A stretch of DNA of 47,363 nucleotides from Paenibacillus algorifonticola (GTDB lineage: Bacteria; Bacillota; Bacilli; Paenibacillales; Paenibacillaceae). Made by a program: the position numbers and the translations under genes. Shown here piece after piece: positions 25,479 through 33,254 of the stretch. The stretch is taken from assembly GCF_000971975.1 (NCBI RefSeq), contig NZ_LAQO01000052.1, forward strand, positions 1 to 47,363, written 5' to 3'. The notes beneath the pieces were generated by a model. That model was not told where the DNA came from and did no database searches. It saw only the letters and a list, made by a program, of their open reading frames with translations. Positions within the stretch are counted from its first letter, which is position 1, and every line of letters begins with the position of its first letter.

Positions 25479-27410
25479 TTACAACAAGCCTGTCAGCAGC
25501 ACATCGCCTGCGTTCACTTTATTTTCTTTGGTCTCGACGATTTCCAGATAATTCTCCGTGTTTGTAACAATCATTGGCGTTTCTAAGGAATATCCTTCTT
25601 TCTCGATCTCGGCAATGTTAAATTCGACCAGTTTCTGCCCTTGATGCACAATGTCCCCTTCTTGCACGAAACTTTCAAAATGCTTTCCTTTCAATCGAAC
25701 GGTGTTAAAACCGATGTGAATCAATACTTCCATTCCTTCATCCGAAATTATTCCAACGGCATGTTTGGTCGGGAAGAGCGTAACGATCTTTCCGGCAAAG
25801 GGGGCAAACAGTTCGCCTGTAGAAGGACGAATTCCAATCCCTCGACCTAACAGTTCTTGCGAGAAAGCCTCATCCTGGACGTCTTTAATCGGAATGATCT
25901 CCCCGTTCATCGGACTGAGCATCGTATGTTTTTTTCCAGTCTTAGACACTGATTTAGGTGGATCTACAGACAATGTAGCAGAATCAGCTTCCTTCTTATC
26001 ATCCTTGAACATGACGAGTGTTAATGCAAACGAGACAACCATGGCAAACACTACACCAATGATGGCAATCATAATATTAAACGTGCCTGGTTCATTAGGG
26101 TCGAACATAGTCAAAAACTCAAATACACCAAATCCACCGAAAGTAAACTCTCTAAGGTTGTACAGTCCATAAAATCCGCCGGCAACGCCCGAAACGATAC
26201 AGCTCATAATAAACAGCTTCTTGCGCGGCAGGATAATACCGTAAACGACCGGTTCAGTGATGCCAAACAATGCAGAAATGGCCGAAGGGAAGCCTAGAGC
26301 CTTAAGCTTTTTATCCTTGGTTTTCACGATAATTGCAAGCACAATGGCCAACTGGGCAAATGATGTTGCAAAGACGGAAGCCATGATGGTGTCGTAACCC
26401 ATGCTCGTAATGTTGTTAATATATAAAGGGATGAGTCCCCAATGCAGTCCGAACACGACAAGTACTTGCCAGGAGAGCCCCAAAAGGAATCCTGCAAATA
26501 ATGGACTTGCGTCTCGTGCCACTAGTATGCCTTGAGCAATCAATTCAGACGCATAACTCGCAACAGGTCCGATCAATAAGAAGCCCAAGGATAAGGAAAT
26601 CAGCACCGTGACCATCGGTACCATGAAAAATTTAATCGCACTCGGAACAATCTTATCCAGCGTACGTTGAACTTTAGAAGCAAAGTAAACAACGATGATG
26701 ATTGGGAGAACAGTGGATGTGTAGTTCATGCTGATCAATGGAACGCCGAACACATCCAGATAAACTGGAGAACTGAAGGCAGATCCGCTGAATAGCGTGT
26801 AAAGTGGCTCTCTGGATCCTGCCAAGGCATCCAACTGAATAGCGGGGTAACACATAGCTAATCCAATGAGTATACCGATAAAGGGTTGTACTTTAAACTT
26901 GTTAGCAGATGTATATCCCAAAAATACAGGGAGGAACATAAACAAAGCATCCCCCATGGCATTAATGATCATATATGCCCCGCTATCCGTTGTATAAAGA
27001 TTTAGTGTGCTGAACAACGTATTGAAGCCTTTCAGCATCCCCGCAGCTAATAGAATGCCGAGAATAGGTTGAAACAAGTTTGATATTACATCAACAAAAG
27101 CGTCCAGCGGCTTTTTCTTTTTAACAACTTTTTCGGTTGAAAAACTCGTATTGTCTGGATTCAGTTTAACCAGTGAGCTGACCTCCGAATAAACTTCAGA
27201 AACATGATTTCCAATAACGACTTGATATTGCCCGCCTGAACGTAAGACTGTTACTATCCCGTCCAGCTTTTTCATAACTTCATCATCGGGTATGGAATCG
27301 TCCTTCAGATGAAATCTTAACCTTGTAACGCAATGAGTGAGTTCACCAATGTTATCTGATCCCCCTACTTGACTCACAATCTCTTCCGCTAACTGTTGAT
27401 ATTTCCCCAT
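25479..27410 (-). CDS. Beta-glucoside PTS transporter subunit EIIBCA
   Basis: 643 residues from ATG 27410 (GGAGGAGAACATA before it; an in-frame start 15 nt upstream is less likely). EIIB first, with phospho-Cys27 in ELTHCVTRLRFHLKD; then EIIC (about 100-470) with multiple membrane spans and the FGITEPVVYGIILP segment; then EIIA with active His in VLIHIGFNTVRLKGK. The BCA order is typical of BglF/BglP. It takes up and phosphorylates beta-glucosides using HPr. All phosphorylation sites are intact, in contrast to the EIIC-less EIIBA near 43 kb. Confidence 0.93.
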   Translation of the reverse strand: MGKYQQLAEEIVSQVGGSDNIGELTHCVTRLRFHLKDDSIPDDEVMKKLDGIVTVLRSGGQYQVVIGNHVSEVYSEVSSLVKLNPDNTSFSTEKVVKKKKPLDAFVDVISNLFQPILGILLAAGMLKGFNTLFSTLNLYTTDSGAYMIINAMGDALFMFLPVFLGYTSANKFKVQPFIGILIGLAMCYPAIQLDALAGSREPLYTLFSGSAFSSPVYLDVFGVPLISMNYTSTVLPIIIVVYFASKVQRTLDKIVPSAIKFFMVPMVTVLISLSLGFLLIGPVASYASELIAQGILVARDASPLFAGFLLGLSWQVLVVFGLHWGLIPLYINNITSMGYDTIMASVFATSFAQLAIVLAIIVKTKDKKLKALGFPSAISALFGITEPVVYGIILPRKKLFIMSCIVSGVAGGFYGLYNLREFTFGGFGVFEFLTMFDPNEPGTFNIMIAIIGVVFAMVVSFALTLVMFKDDKKEADSATLSVDPPKSVSKTGKKHTMLSPMNGEIIPIKDVQDEAFSQELLGRGIGIRPSTGELFAPFAGKIVTLFPTKHAVGIISDEGMEVLIHIGFNTVRLKGKHFESFVQEGDIVHQGQKLVEFNIAEIEKEGYSLETPMIVTNTENYLEIVETKENKVNAGDVLLTGLL

Positions 27411-27451
27411 TATGTTCTCCTCCATATTCTAGCTGAAACAGCGTAGTGAAG

Positions 27452-27477
27452 GGTTTGGCCAACTTAATGTCACCATC
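27452..27477 (-). promoter_or_regulatory. Candidate second RAT (antiterminator) site between licT-like gene and EII gene
   Basis: On the minus strand the segment runs GGATGGTGACAT ... GGCCAAACC, close to the LicT/BglG RAT pattern (GGATTGTTACT ... GGCAAAACC). It is enclosed by GTGAGGGTTT and AAACCCTTCAC, which can pair. No clear T-run follows, so a terminator here is not proven. Confidence 0.4.
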
Positions 27478-27517
27478 CTGGCTTGCTCTTAAACCCTCAC
27501 CTCCTTTCATAGTTACC

Positions 27518-28360
27518 TTATGATCTTGTCTTATACACCACGCGTTGAATATGGACCGTCAAATACAGCTTTTCTTCACTCGTAAGACTGTAATTGTAGT
27601 TATTTTTGATGTAGGTTTCGATTTTTCCTACGCAACGATAGGCATTCTGATGTTTTCCTTTTATCACATCCAGGAGATCCTGATCGCTTTCATTCTCATG
27701 CAAATTTCCACTAATTAATCTTTGAGCAAAAAATTTCAGATGCGTAATAAATCGATAGAATGCTACGGACTGCTCATCGAATTCAATTTGAAAATAATAC
27801 CTGACAATATCGCTAATTTCCTGAATGATTTTAGTCACTCTGTAGATATCCTGACTTTCTTGGCGGTTCTCCGCATTAACTATGTGCAAAGCAAGAAAAC
27901 CAGCCTCGTCTTCCGGAAACTGAATATCAAAAGACTCCTTAATGAATTGAAGCGCCTTCAAACCAACCTTAAATTCATCTGCATAAAACCGTTTAATATC
28001 CCAAAGTAAAGCATTTTTGAGGGAAATCCCGTCTTTAAAACGGTTTACGGTTGAGAAAATATGGTCGCTTAGCGAAATATATACACTATCATTCAGTTTT
28101 TTTCCTAACGTTATTTTTGCAAAATTTATAATTCTATCCGCAACATCGAAGTAATCTAAAGGGATTTCCGTCAGAAGTTCCTGAAATTTGATAAATGCCT
28201 CCTTGGTAGAGAGTGAGTAAATTTTATCAATGCTTTGCTCGTCAAGAGCATCGCCTATTCTCTTTTGGTAAGCAATTCCTTTGCCCATCACAATGACTTC
28301 CTGACCCAATTTATCTTGTGTAACCGCCACATTATTGTTAAGGATCTTAAGAATAATCAT
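27518..28360 (-). CDS. LicT/BglG-family transcription antiterminator
   Basis: 280 residues, ATG behind AAGGGGG. N-terminal CAT RNA-binding domain (MIILKILNNNVAVTQDKLGQ, then VMGKGIAYQKRIGD) followed by two PTS regulation domains. The PRD histidines include DHIF (about 103) and FLALHIVNA (about 158) in PRD1, with corresponding sites in PRD2 ending LTVHIQRV. When beta-glucosides are absent EII phosphorylates the protein and it cannot bind RAT RNA. It lies downstream of a RAT/terminator leader and upstream of its target genes. Confidence 0.9.
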   Translation of the reverse strand: MIILKILNNNVAVTQDKLGQEVIVMGKGIAYQKRIGDALDEQSIDKIYSLSTKEAFIKFQELLTEIPLDYFDVADRIINFAKITLGKKLNDSVYISLSDHIFSTVNRFKDGISLKNALLWDIKRFYADEFKVGLKALQFIKESFDIQFPEDEAGFLALHIVNAENRQESQDIYRVTKIIQEISDIVRYYFQIEFDEQSVAFYRFITHLKFFAQRLISGNLHENESDQDLLDVIKGKHQNAYRCVGKIETYIKNNYNYSLTSEEKLYLTVHIQRVVYKTRS

Positions 28361-28380
28361 CTCATTTCCCCCTTAATACA

Positions 28381-28480
28381 AATAAAAAGACCCACCCGCA
28401 CATCTCGAAATAAACGCTAAATATAGCGCAAATTCACGATGTGCAAGCAGGTCTAGCTTGTAATTAAACAATCACTATCC
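28381..28480 (-). promoter_or_regulatory. RAT/terminator leader of the beta-glucoside operon
   Basis: On the minus strand: RAT-like element GGATAGTGATTG ... AGCTAGACC (28450-28480), overlapping by its 3' end the first arm of a terminator. That arm, AGACCTGCTTGCACAT (28439-28454), pairs with GATGTGCGGGTGGGTCT (28388-28404) and is followed by TTTTTATT. This mutually exclusive arrangement is the hallmark of LicT/BglG antitermination. Confidence 0.75.
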
Positions 28481-28495
28481 TTAACTCGCATTCTC

Positions 28496-28524
28496 ATTAT
28501 AGCCGCGGCCGAAAGATTTAGCAA
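28496..28524 (-). promoter_or_regulatory. Promoter of the beta-glucoside operon
   Basis: TTGCTA (28519-28524), 17-nt spacer, TATAAT (28496-28501), about 20 nt before the RAT element. A GC-rich GCCGCGGC palindrome sits in the spacer. Confidence 0.7.
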
Positions 28525-28593
28525 TAACCGTTTTAATTTTTTCAACTGCTTGTTTTTGCTTTGAATCTGATGCGCAGCCATTAATGAAACGCT

Positions 28594-28992
28594 TCATTGC
28601 ATACATGGATACGGAGATGCCACTTTTCCCTTATTAATTGAAAGATAACAACCTCTAACGGCATACAACTGCCGAAAACCCCGACGTGCCAGAATTCTGG
28701 CGGCTTTTTTTCGCTGCATCCAACTGCGGGAAGAGATGAATACTTCATCATGCGGCTCAATATGTTTGCTCCACAATACAGGCAGTCTGCCAACGGAGAT
28801 ATTTATTGTACCCGGAATATGACCATTCCAATACTCGCTCGCGTCCCTAACATCCAGGATTTTCACCTTTCCCCAACGTTCATGAGTGAGGTCCAAGTCT
28901 TCGATGTTAATATAAGTAAGTGAACGCAGAGGCCATAGTTGAGTCAATTCCCATATACATGCCAGCCCCAATAAGATATAAATCAATGTCAT
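28594..28992 (-). CDS. Membrane-anchored rhodanese-like protein lacking catalytic Cys
   Basis: 132 residues. An N-terminal hydrophobic helix (2-21), then a rhodanese domain: INIEDLDLTHE, KILDVRDASEYWNGHIPGTI and the active-site strand EVFISSRSWMQRKKAARILA. The catalytic cysteine expected at the first Ser of ISSRS is absent, so classic sulfurtransferase activity is unlikely; regulatory or docking roles are known for such proteins. Last gene of the thiol-redox operon, 101 bp after the TlpA-like gene, and just upstream of the bgl promoter. Confidence 0.82.
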   Translation of the reverse strand: MTLIYILLGLACIWELTQLWPLRSLTYINIEDLDLTHERWGKVKILDVRDASEYWNGHIPGTINISVGRLPVLWSKHIEPHDEVFISSRSWMQRKKAARILARRGFRQLYAVRGCYLSINKGKVASPYPCMQ

Positions 28993-29093
28993 CGTAATAT
29001 TCCTTTCTCAACAAAATTGCAAGTCCTGAAACTTGCTTGAACTTCCTCTCAAGCTACGTGACAAGGCTAGACATCCTTCTTACCAAGAGCGTT

Positions 29094-29657
29094 TTAATTC
29101 ATGGAATCCATTGATGTTTTCATCGTGTCGTACGTAATTGCACCTTGAAATTTTTGGCGGATAACCCCACTCGTATCAATCATATAGGTGGTCGGGTACG
29201 AGCGAATCGCAAATAAATCAGCTACCCGTGCCTTCTCATCTTTCAAAATAGGGAAGGTCACATTATATTTTCGAAGGAATGTTAACACATCCTCTATCGA
29301 ATCTTCCGTATAACTCAAATTGATCCCTATGACGACAACATTTTGATCTTTATACTCTTCATGAAATTTCTCGATATGTGGCATTTCGGCACGACACGGC
29401 GGGCACCAAGTGGCCCAGAAATTCAGCAAAACCCGTTTCCCCTTTAATTCTGTCAGCGACATTTCTTCGTTATCCAGGGATGACAGTTTAAAATTTGGTG
29501 CAATTTCTCCCTCATGAATGCCTATTTTTATGCCGCTGATAACGTCCTCATTTTCTTGAAACTTCAATTCATTTTGTTCGCGCAAATGATCGTAGACGCC
29601 CCATACAACCAAGCCTACCAGAAAAACGCCAACGAGCATATTACGAATATTTTTCAC
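29094..29657 (-). CDS. TlpA/ResA-like thiol-disulfide oxidoreductase
   Basis: 187 residues: one N-terminal transmembrane anchor (about 5-22), then an extracellular thioredoxin fold with NFWATWCPPC (Cys85, Cys88), the family-specific EIAPNFKL entry (51-58), and the cis-Pro loop in RSYPTTYMI. ResA/TlpA proteins reduce disulfides outside the membrane, for example in cytochrome c maturation or sporulation, with electrons passed by CcdA. It lies 15 bp downstream of ccdA-like gene, so the pair is almost certainly functional together. Confidence 0.92.
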   Translation of the reverse strand: MKNIRNMLVGVFLVGLVVWGVYDHLREQNELKFQENEDVISGIKIGIHEGEIAPNFKLSSLDNEEMSLTELKGKRVLLNFWATWCPPCRAEMPHIEKFHEEYKDQNVVVIGINLSYTEDSIEDVLTFLRKYNVTFPILKDEKARVADLFAIRSYPTTYMIDTSGVIRQKFQGAITYDTMKTSMDSMN

Positions 29658-29672
29658 GAGCTTAGCCCTCCA

Positions 29673-30386
29673 TTAGAAACTGAAAAACGAGTACTTGGCA
29701 AGCATTGCACTTAATCGTTGGAAACTCCCGGTATACAGCATAACGCCCAAAGCCACCATGATGGCTCCGTTGAATACGCTCAGCACAGGAAGGACGCGAT
29801 TAATGAGCTTAACGATCGATAGCGAAAATGTAACTAACAGCGAAATAAGCAAAAAAGGAATACCCAAACCTAATGAATAAACCGCTAAGAGACCGATCCC
29901 TTGATATAGGGATTCGGAAGAACCAGCCAAGATTAATATAGAGGATAATGTGAGTCCTACACAGGGCGTCCAACCTGCACCAAAGGCCAGTCCGAGAAAG
30001 AAGGAACCGAACCAGCCACCATATTTCTTTTCGTTTTGCAATGGCTTGGAATTCATCAAGAACTTGAGTTTCAGCAAACCCATCATCTGCAATCCGAATA
30101 CGATAATTAAAATCCCGCCGAACTTCTCGATTAATTCTCTGCGCATAGAAATGAAATTCCCGATGACGCTGGCGGAAGCTCCCATCAATATAAAAATAAT
30201 TCCAAATCCAAGGATAAAACCAATCGATCGGAGGAATAACTGTTTCCGATTCGCCGCAATCCTTCCTGCTTCAACCATTGTGTTCGATATATGCGATACA
30301 TAAGCAGGTACAAGCGGGAAGACACAAGGGGAAAAAACCGAAAGCGCACCTGCTGTAAATGCTACTAAAAGCGTCACTTGTTCCAA
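29673..30386 (-). CDS. CcdA/DsbD-type thiol reductant transporter
   Basis: 237 residues, six hydrophobic segments. The two redox cysteines are in VFSPCVFPLVPAYVSH (Cys21) and GAGWTPCVGLTLSS (about Cys136), both followed by the characteristic Pro/Gly pattern. CcdA carries electrons from cytoplasmic thioredoxin across the membrane to ResA/TlpA-type proteins. Directly upstream of the TlpA-like gene. Complete by length. Confidence 0.92.
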   Translation of the reverse strand: MEQVTLLVAFTAGALSVFSPCVFPLVPAYVSHISNTMVEAGRIAANRKQLFLRSIGFILGFGIIFILMGASASVIGNFISMRRELIEKFGGILIIVFGLQMMGLLKLKFLMNSKPLQNEKKYGGWFGSFFLGLAFGAGWTPCVGLTLSSILILAGSSESLYQGIGLLAVYSLGLGIPFLLISLLVTFSLSIVKLINRVLPVLSVFNGAIMVALGVMLYTGSFQRLSAMLAKYSFFSF

Positions 30387-30428
30387 CTCGTCACTCCTTC
30401 ACGGATCAGATTCCCCCATGGATAAAAA

Positions 30429-31109
30429 TCAATCGTGCTCGGTTCGCCTCTCTAGCATGATTTTAGTCAAAAAAGAGATACATGCTGCACTAAGAAAAAA
30501 CAGCTGTTCAGCGGCAATCCCGTAAACAGCAATTTCATTGTTTCCGTCCACGAAGGCGATCACTGTCCTGCCAACGCTGTACCATAAGACGGTTACTATT
30601 AATCCTAGAAAAGACAACATTCGTATGTTGCTGAATTTGAATTGAACGATGACCATAACCAAGCCCAGTAAGCCTAACGCTAAAGATCGAACTCCTCCTT
30701 GGAGAAGAATAAAATATAACAGGCCATACAAGGTAGATGAAGCTAGGTAGAACGTCAGCAGGAGGTCAGGGAACATAAAGAAAGCAAGTTTCTTTCTCCA
30801 CGTATGAATCATCAACACGATGCAACCAAACAAGGCAACAATCCAGAGGCCATTTGTTCCTCCATTTAAGTAGATCAGGGACATCGGATCGTGAATGACT
30901 AGCTGAAAGTCCAAAATCAGCGGGCTGAATTTCCAAATAAAGAGACCTGCAATGAAAATATTTGTCATGAGATGATTAATCGAAGTTCCTTCAACGTTTC
31001 GCATTACATATAGACGCCATTTTAAGACAAAATAACCTGCAAGTACGGAAGTACTACCGATCAACATTTCCAGGCTAATATTGAAAGGAACAATTGTAAT
31101 AGACTCCAA
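30429..31109 (-). CDS. Polytopic membrane protein of unknown function in the redox operon
   Basis: 227 residues from TTG 31109 (AGGAG 7 nt upstream; a longer frame lacks a site). About seven hydrophobic segments, sparse charged loops and no catalytic motif I recognise. Cysteines occur only within membrane segments (FGCIVLM, SAACISFL). It lies between a CSVC thioredoxin-like gene (after an internal hairpin) and ccdA. By context it might carry or shuttle redox equivalents, or be a quinone-linked or scaffold component, but that is guesswork. Confidence 0.75.
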   Translation of the reverse strand: MESITIVPFNISLEMLIGSTSVLAGYFVLKWRLYVMRNVEGTSINHLMTNIFIAGLFIWKFSPLILDFQLVIHDPMSLIYLNGGTNGLWIVALFGCIVLMIHTWRKKLAFFMFPDLLLTFYLASSTLYGLLYFILLQGGVRSLALGLLGLVMVIVQFKFSNIRMLSFLGLIVTVLWYSVGRTVIAFVDGNNEIAVYGIAAEQLFFLSAACISFLTKIMLERRTEHD

Positions 31110-31159
31110 GGCGTATCTCCTATTCGAGTGCACAGCCGGCACAAGTAATCAAAGGGAAA

Positions 31160-31203
31160 TGAATCAAGCTGGCTCCAAATCTGATTGGTGCCAGCTTGAT
31201 TCA
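31160..31203 (-). terminator. Internal hairpin/attenuator in the thiol-redox operon
   Basis: Perfect 14-bp stem TGAATCAAGCTGGC/GCCAGCTTGATTCA with a 16-nt loop, then TTTCCCTTTG on the minus strand. It splits the operon into a cytoplasmic half (YtxJ-DinB-OsmC-Trx) and a membrane half (membrane protein-CcdA-TlpA-rhodanese), probably lowering expression of the latter. Confidence 0.65.
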
Positions 31204-31251
31204 GTGTGACTTTTGCCCGGTGTTGTTCCCAAGAGTTCAGATTCATTGGGT

Positions 31252-31593
31252 TTACATGGACTGGGTGTACAATTCATATATCTGATCCAGTTTACGATTT
31301 AGTTCGTTAAAGCGAACAAATCGATCTACTCTGACATATTCCTTCTGTTCTATTATCAGCAACATGATCGGAGCTGTGAAAATCATATATTTCTCCGCTA
31401 TGCTCTCTACATCTTGAATGTCGATACGCCCCAATTGAATAACGGGATATTCTTCCAATAGTGTTCTGATCTTAGGGAGCAATGCATGACAAACGCTACA
31501 ATCCGTTTGAGATACATATAAAAAACTTAATTCATGTTCATCAACAAACCGTTCCACCATCTCCAGCGAAGTTAATTCCATCATTTCTTTCAT
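31252..31593 (-). CDS. Thioredoxin-family protein with CSVC motif
   Basis: 113 residues, thioredoxin fold: FLYVSQTDCSVCHALLPKI (Cys32, Cys35), then the cis-Pro in MIFTAPIMLLI. It resembles Bacillus YdfQ/YusE-like small thioredoxins; CSVC is an unusual dipeptide and changes the redox potential relative to CGPC. Cytoplasmic, no signal. It could feed electrons to CcdA encoded downstream or reduce mixed bacillithiol disulfides. 40 bp after the OsmC gene. Confidence 0.85.
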   Translation of the reverse strand: MKEMMELTSLEMVERFVDEHELSFLYVSQTDCSVCHALLPKIRTLLEEYPVIQLGRIDIQDVESIAEKYMIFTAPIMLLIIEQKEYVRVDRFVRFNELNRKLDQIYELYTQSM

Positions 31594-31633
31594 GTCTGTA
31601 TCCTCACTGACGATCCTGCAATATGAATGAACG

Positions 31634-32125
31634 TCAATCCCAGTTTAGTTGGTTTTCCTCAATGTATTGGCTTACTAAATCTGTATCAGATTCAATCTCT
31701 ACTTTGCCTTCGACTTCAATCAGAACGCCTGCTTTTTTGAGTAGATTTCCTACTTCACACGCCTGCTCCGCGCTAATCATGATTTTGCGGACAGACTGAA
31801 GATGCTCTTCAGTGGAATTCGCGGATAATATAACCTGAGGAAGATGGACGATTCGTAATCCTTCTTCTTTGGAATTTACAGCCTCTGTGTTCATCACTAT
31901 TCCAGTAACTGACAGTTTTTTCTGTTCCAACATATACACGAGTGTCATGATGTAACAAGTAGTGGCAGAGGAAACCAACAATTCTTTAGGATTGGCTCCT
32001 TCCCCACTCCCTCCCGAAGACTCGGGAATCGCGATATTCGTTTTAAGGTAATCTGCCTTCAGTCTGCCGCTACCTTTAGTGTCTTTATACCATACAGTGT
32101 TCAAATTAGATTTCATATCGGCCAT
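31634..32125 (-). CDS. OsmC/Ohr-family peroxidase-like protein (paralog 1)
   Basis: 163 residues. The two reactive cysteines of the family are present: Cys57 in SSATTCYIMTLVYML and Cys123 in SAEQACEVGNLLK, with the GGSGEGANPKELL entry. OsmC/Ohr proteins reduce organic hydroperoxides with two Cys. A second copy is encoded at 45058-45495; they share the MADxKxN start and most core blocks, but this copy has a longer C-terminus (to NQLNWD). Third gene of the redox operon. Confidence 0.9.
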   Translation of the reverse strand: MADMKSNLNTVWYKDTKGSGRLKADYLKTNIAIPESSGGSGEGANPKELLVSSATTCYIMTLVYMLEQKKLSVTGIVMNTEAVNSKEEGLRIVHLPQVILSANSTEEHLQSVRKIMISAEQACEVGNLLKKAGVLIEVEGKVEIESDTDLVSQYIEENQLNWD

Positions 32126-32183
32126 GTTGATCCGCTCCTTTTATTAGAATATTTATGAAATATTCATTTCCAGTCATTCTTCC

Positions 32184-32648
32184 TTAGACGATGCGCTTTA
32201 AGGCATGGATGAATCCCGTATGCATCGCTTCGTGAAACAGGGCTAAATGGCACACTTCCCCCATGCTATTCAATTGGAGAAAAGGTCCTAATTTCAATGG
32301 TTCGGGCAAGGTTTCTCCACAACGAATCTCCACGTGTTGTTTGATGCGTACAGCCTGATCATGCAACTGCGCAAGCAATGTCGCCAACAGAATGGATTCC
32401 CCTGTCCAGTCAGACGGTTTGGTGCCGGGAGCGAACAAGTTGTTATAATCCTTAGGTAGGCCGGAAGTTTGGCGATCGTTGAAAATAAACATTTCAGCTA
32501 CTGTAAGAATGTGTCCGACATTCCAACGTATTGTGTTACTGAATCCGGCTGGTTGATTGTCAGCGCTGGTTTCGGATACCGATTCCAGTACGTTGTATAA
32601 ATTTCCGCGAGTGATCTCTAACTGTTTGGCAAATTGTGAATAATCCAT
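32184..32648 (-). CDS. DinB-family protein (bacillithiol transferase BstA-like)
   Basis: 154 residues, four-helix DinB/YfiT fold. A metal-binding His triad is visible: His46 in RWNVGHILTVAE, His139 and His143 in LFHEAMHTGFIH. In Bacillales several DinB proteins are bacillithiol-S-transferases that conjugate the thiol to electrophiles. Location directly after a YtxJ (bacillithiol-redoxin) gene supports that role; substrate unknown. Confidence 0.83.
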   Translation of the reverse strand: MDYSQFAKQLEITRGNLYNVLESVSETSADNQPAGFSNTIRWNVGHILTVAEMFIFNDRQTSGLPKDYNNLFAPGTKPSDWTGESILLATLLAQLHDQAVRIKQHVEIRCGETLPEPLKLGPFLQLNSMGEVCHLALFHEAMHTGFIHALKRIV

Positions 32649-32689
32649 TGTATACCATCCTTCATTTTAGGTTTATAAAGTTGCAGTTA

Positions 32690-33028
32690 TTAGTTTAAAA
32701 CAGCGGCTATGTGTTCTTTTGTAATCGACCAATGAGACGCAGTCCAAAATTTCTCTTTGTTCTTAACATAGATAATTTGAGGAGATTCATGTTTAACATC
32801 AAGATCCTGAGCAATTTGATTAGACACATGTCTCGATTCAATGACCTTAACAAGATAAAAATTAATGTCGGCATTGTGGCTCTCTTTGAGGTATTGTTCG
32901 CATTCCGTTCGTGCATTCGCACTCACCGGGCATGTAGTGCTATGCTTGAGTATTACCTTTCCACCTTGAGTCGACTGTTCCAATACTTCTTTCCATTGGT
33001 CCAGTGTCGACATCTCTTTCCAGTTCAA
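32690..33028 (-). CDS. ytxJ: YtxJ-type bacilliredoxin-like protein
   Basis: 112 residues from TTG 33028 (start MNWKEMSTLDQW, AAGGAG upstream); an in-frame TTG 21 nt earlier falls before the ribosome site. The monothiol active site is KHSTTCPVSANA (Cys33), typical of YtxJ (bacilliredoxin C), which removes bacillithiol from proteins. First gene of the eight-gene redox operon and nearest to the shared GntR-type operator. It implies that the host makes bacillithiol. Confidence 0.88.
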   Translation of the reverse strand: MNWKEMSTLDQWKEVLEQSTQGGKVILKHSTTCPVSANARTECEQYLKESHNADINFYLVKVIESRHVSNQIAQDLDVKHESPQIIYVKNKEKFWTASHWSITKEHIAAVLN

Positions 33029-33076
33029 CAAAATCACTCCTTTGTACAATAATTAGATTTTTAATGAATTGTTACA

Positions 33077-33128
33077 TAGTTAATTAGTTAACTAGACCAA
33101 TGATATTTGATTGGTTTTTATTTGTCAA
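33077..33128 (-). promoter_or_regulatory. Promoter and palindromic operator of the thiol-redox operon
   Basis: Minus strand: TTGACA (33123-33128), 17-nt spacer, TATCAT (33100-33105), then about 5 nt downstream the palindrome TAGTTAATTAGTTAACTA (33077-33094), perfect outside a TTAG centre. The same arrangement recurs before the second OsmC gene. GntR regulators bind such sites; occupation at +1 would repress. Confidence 0.8.
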
Positions 33129-33254
33129 GATGACCTGTTCTCATATAAAACCATTATTCTTATTGTGTTACGCCCTTCATTGATTTTTGTGAACGATTGT
33201 TTTAATATTAAGCTTATCTAGAATACTAGTTAACCCAGAAAGTTGGATGGTTAT

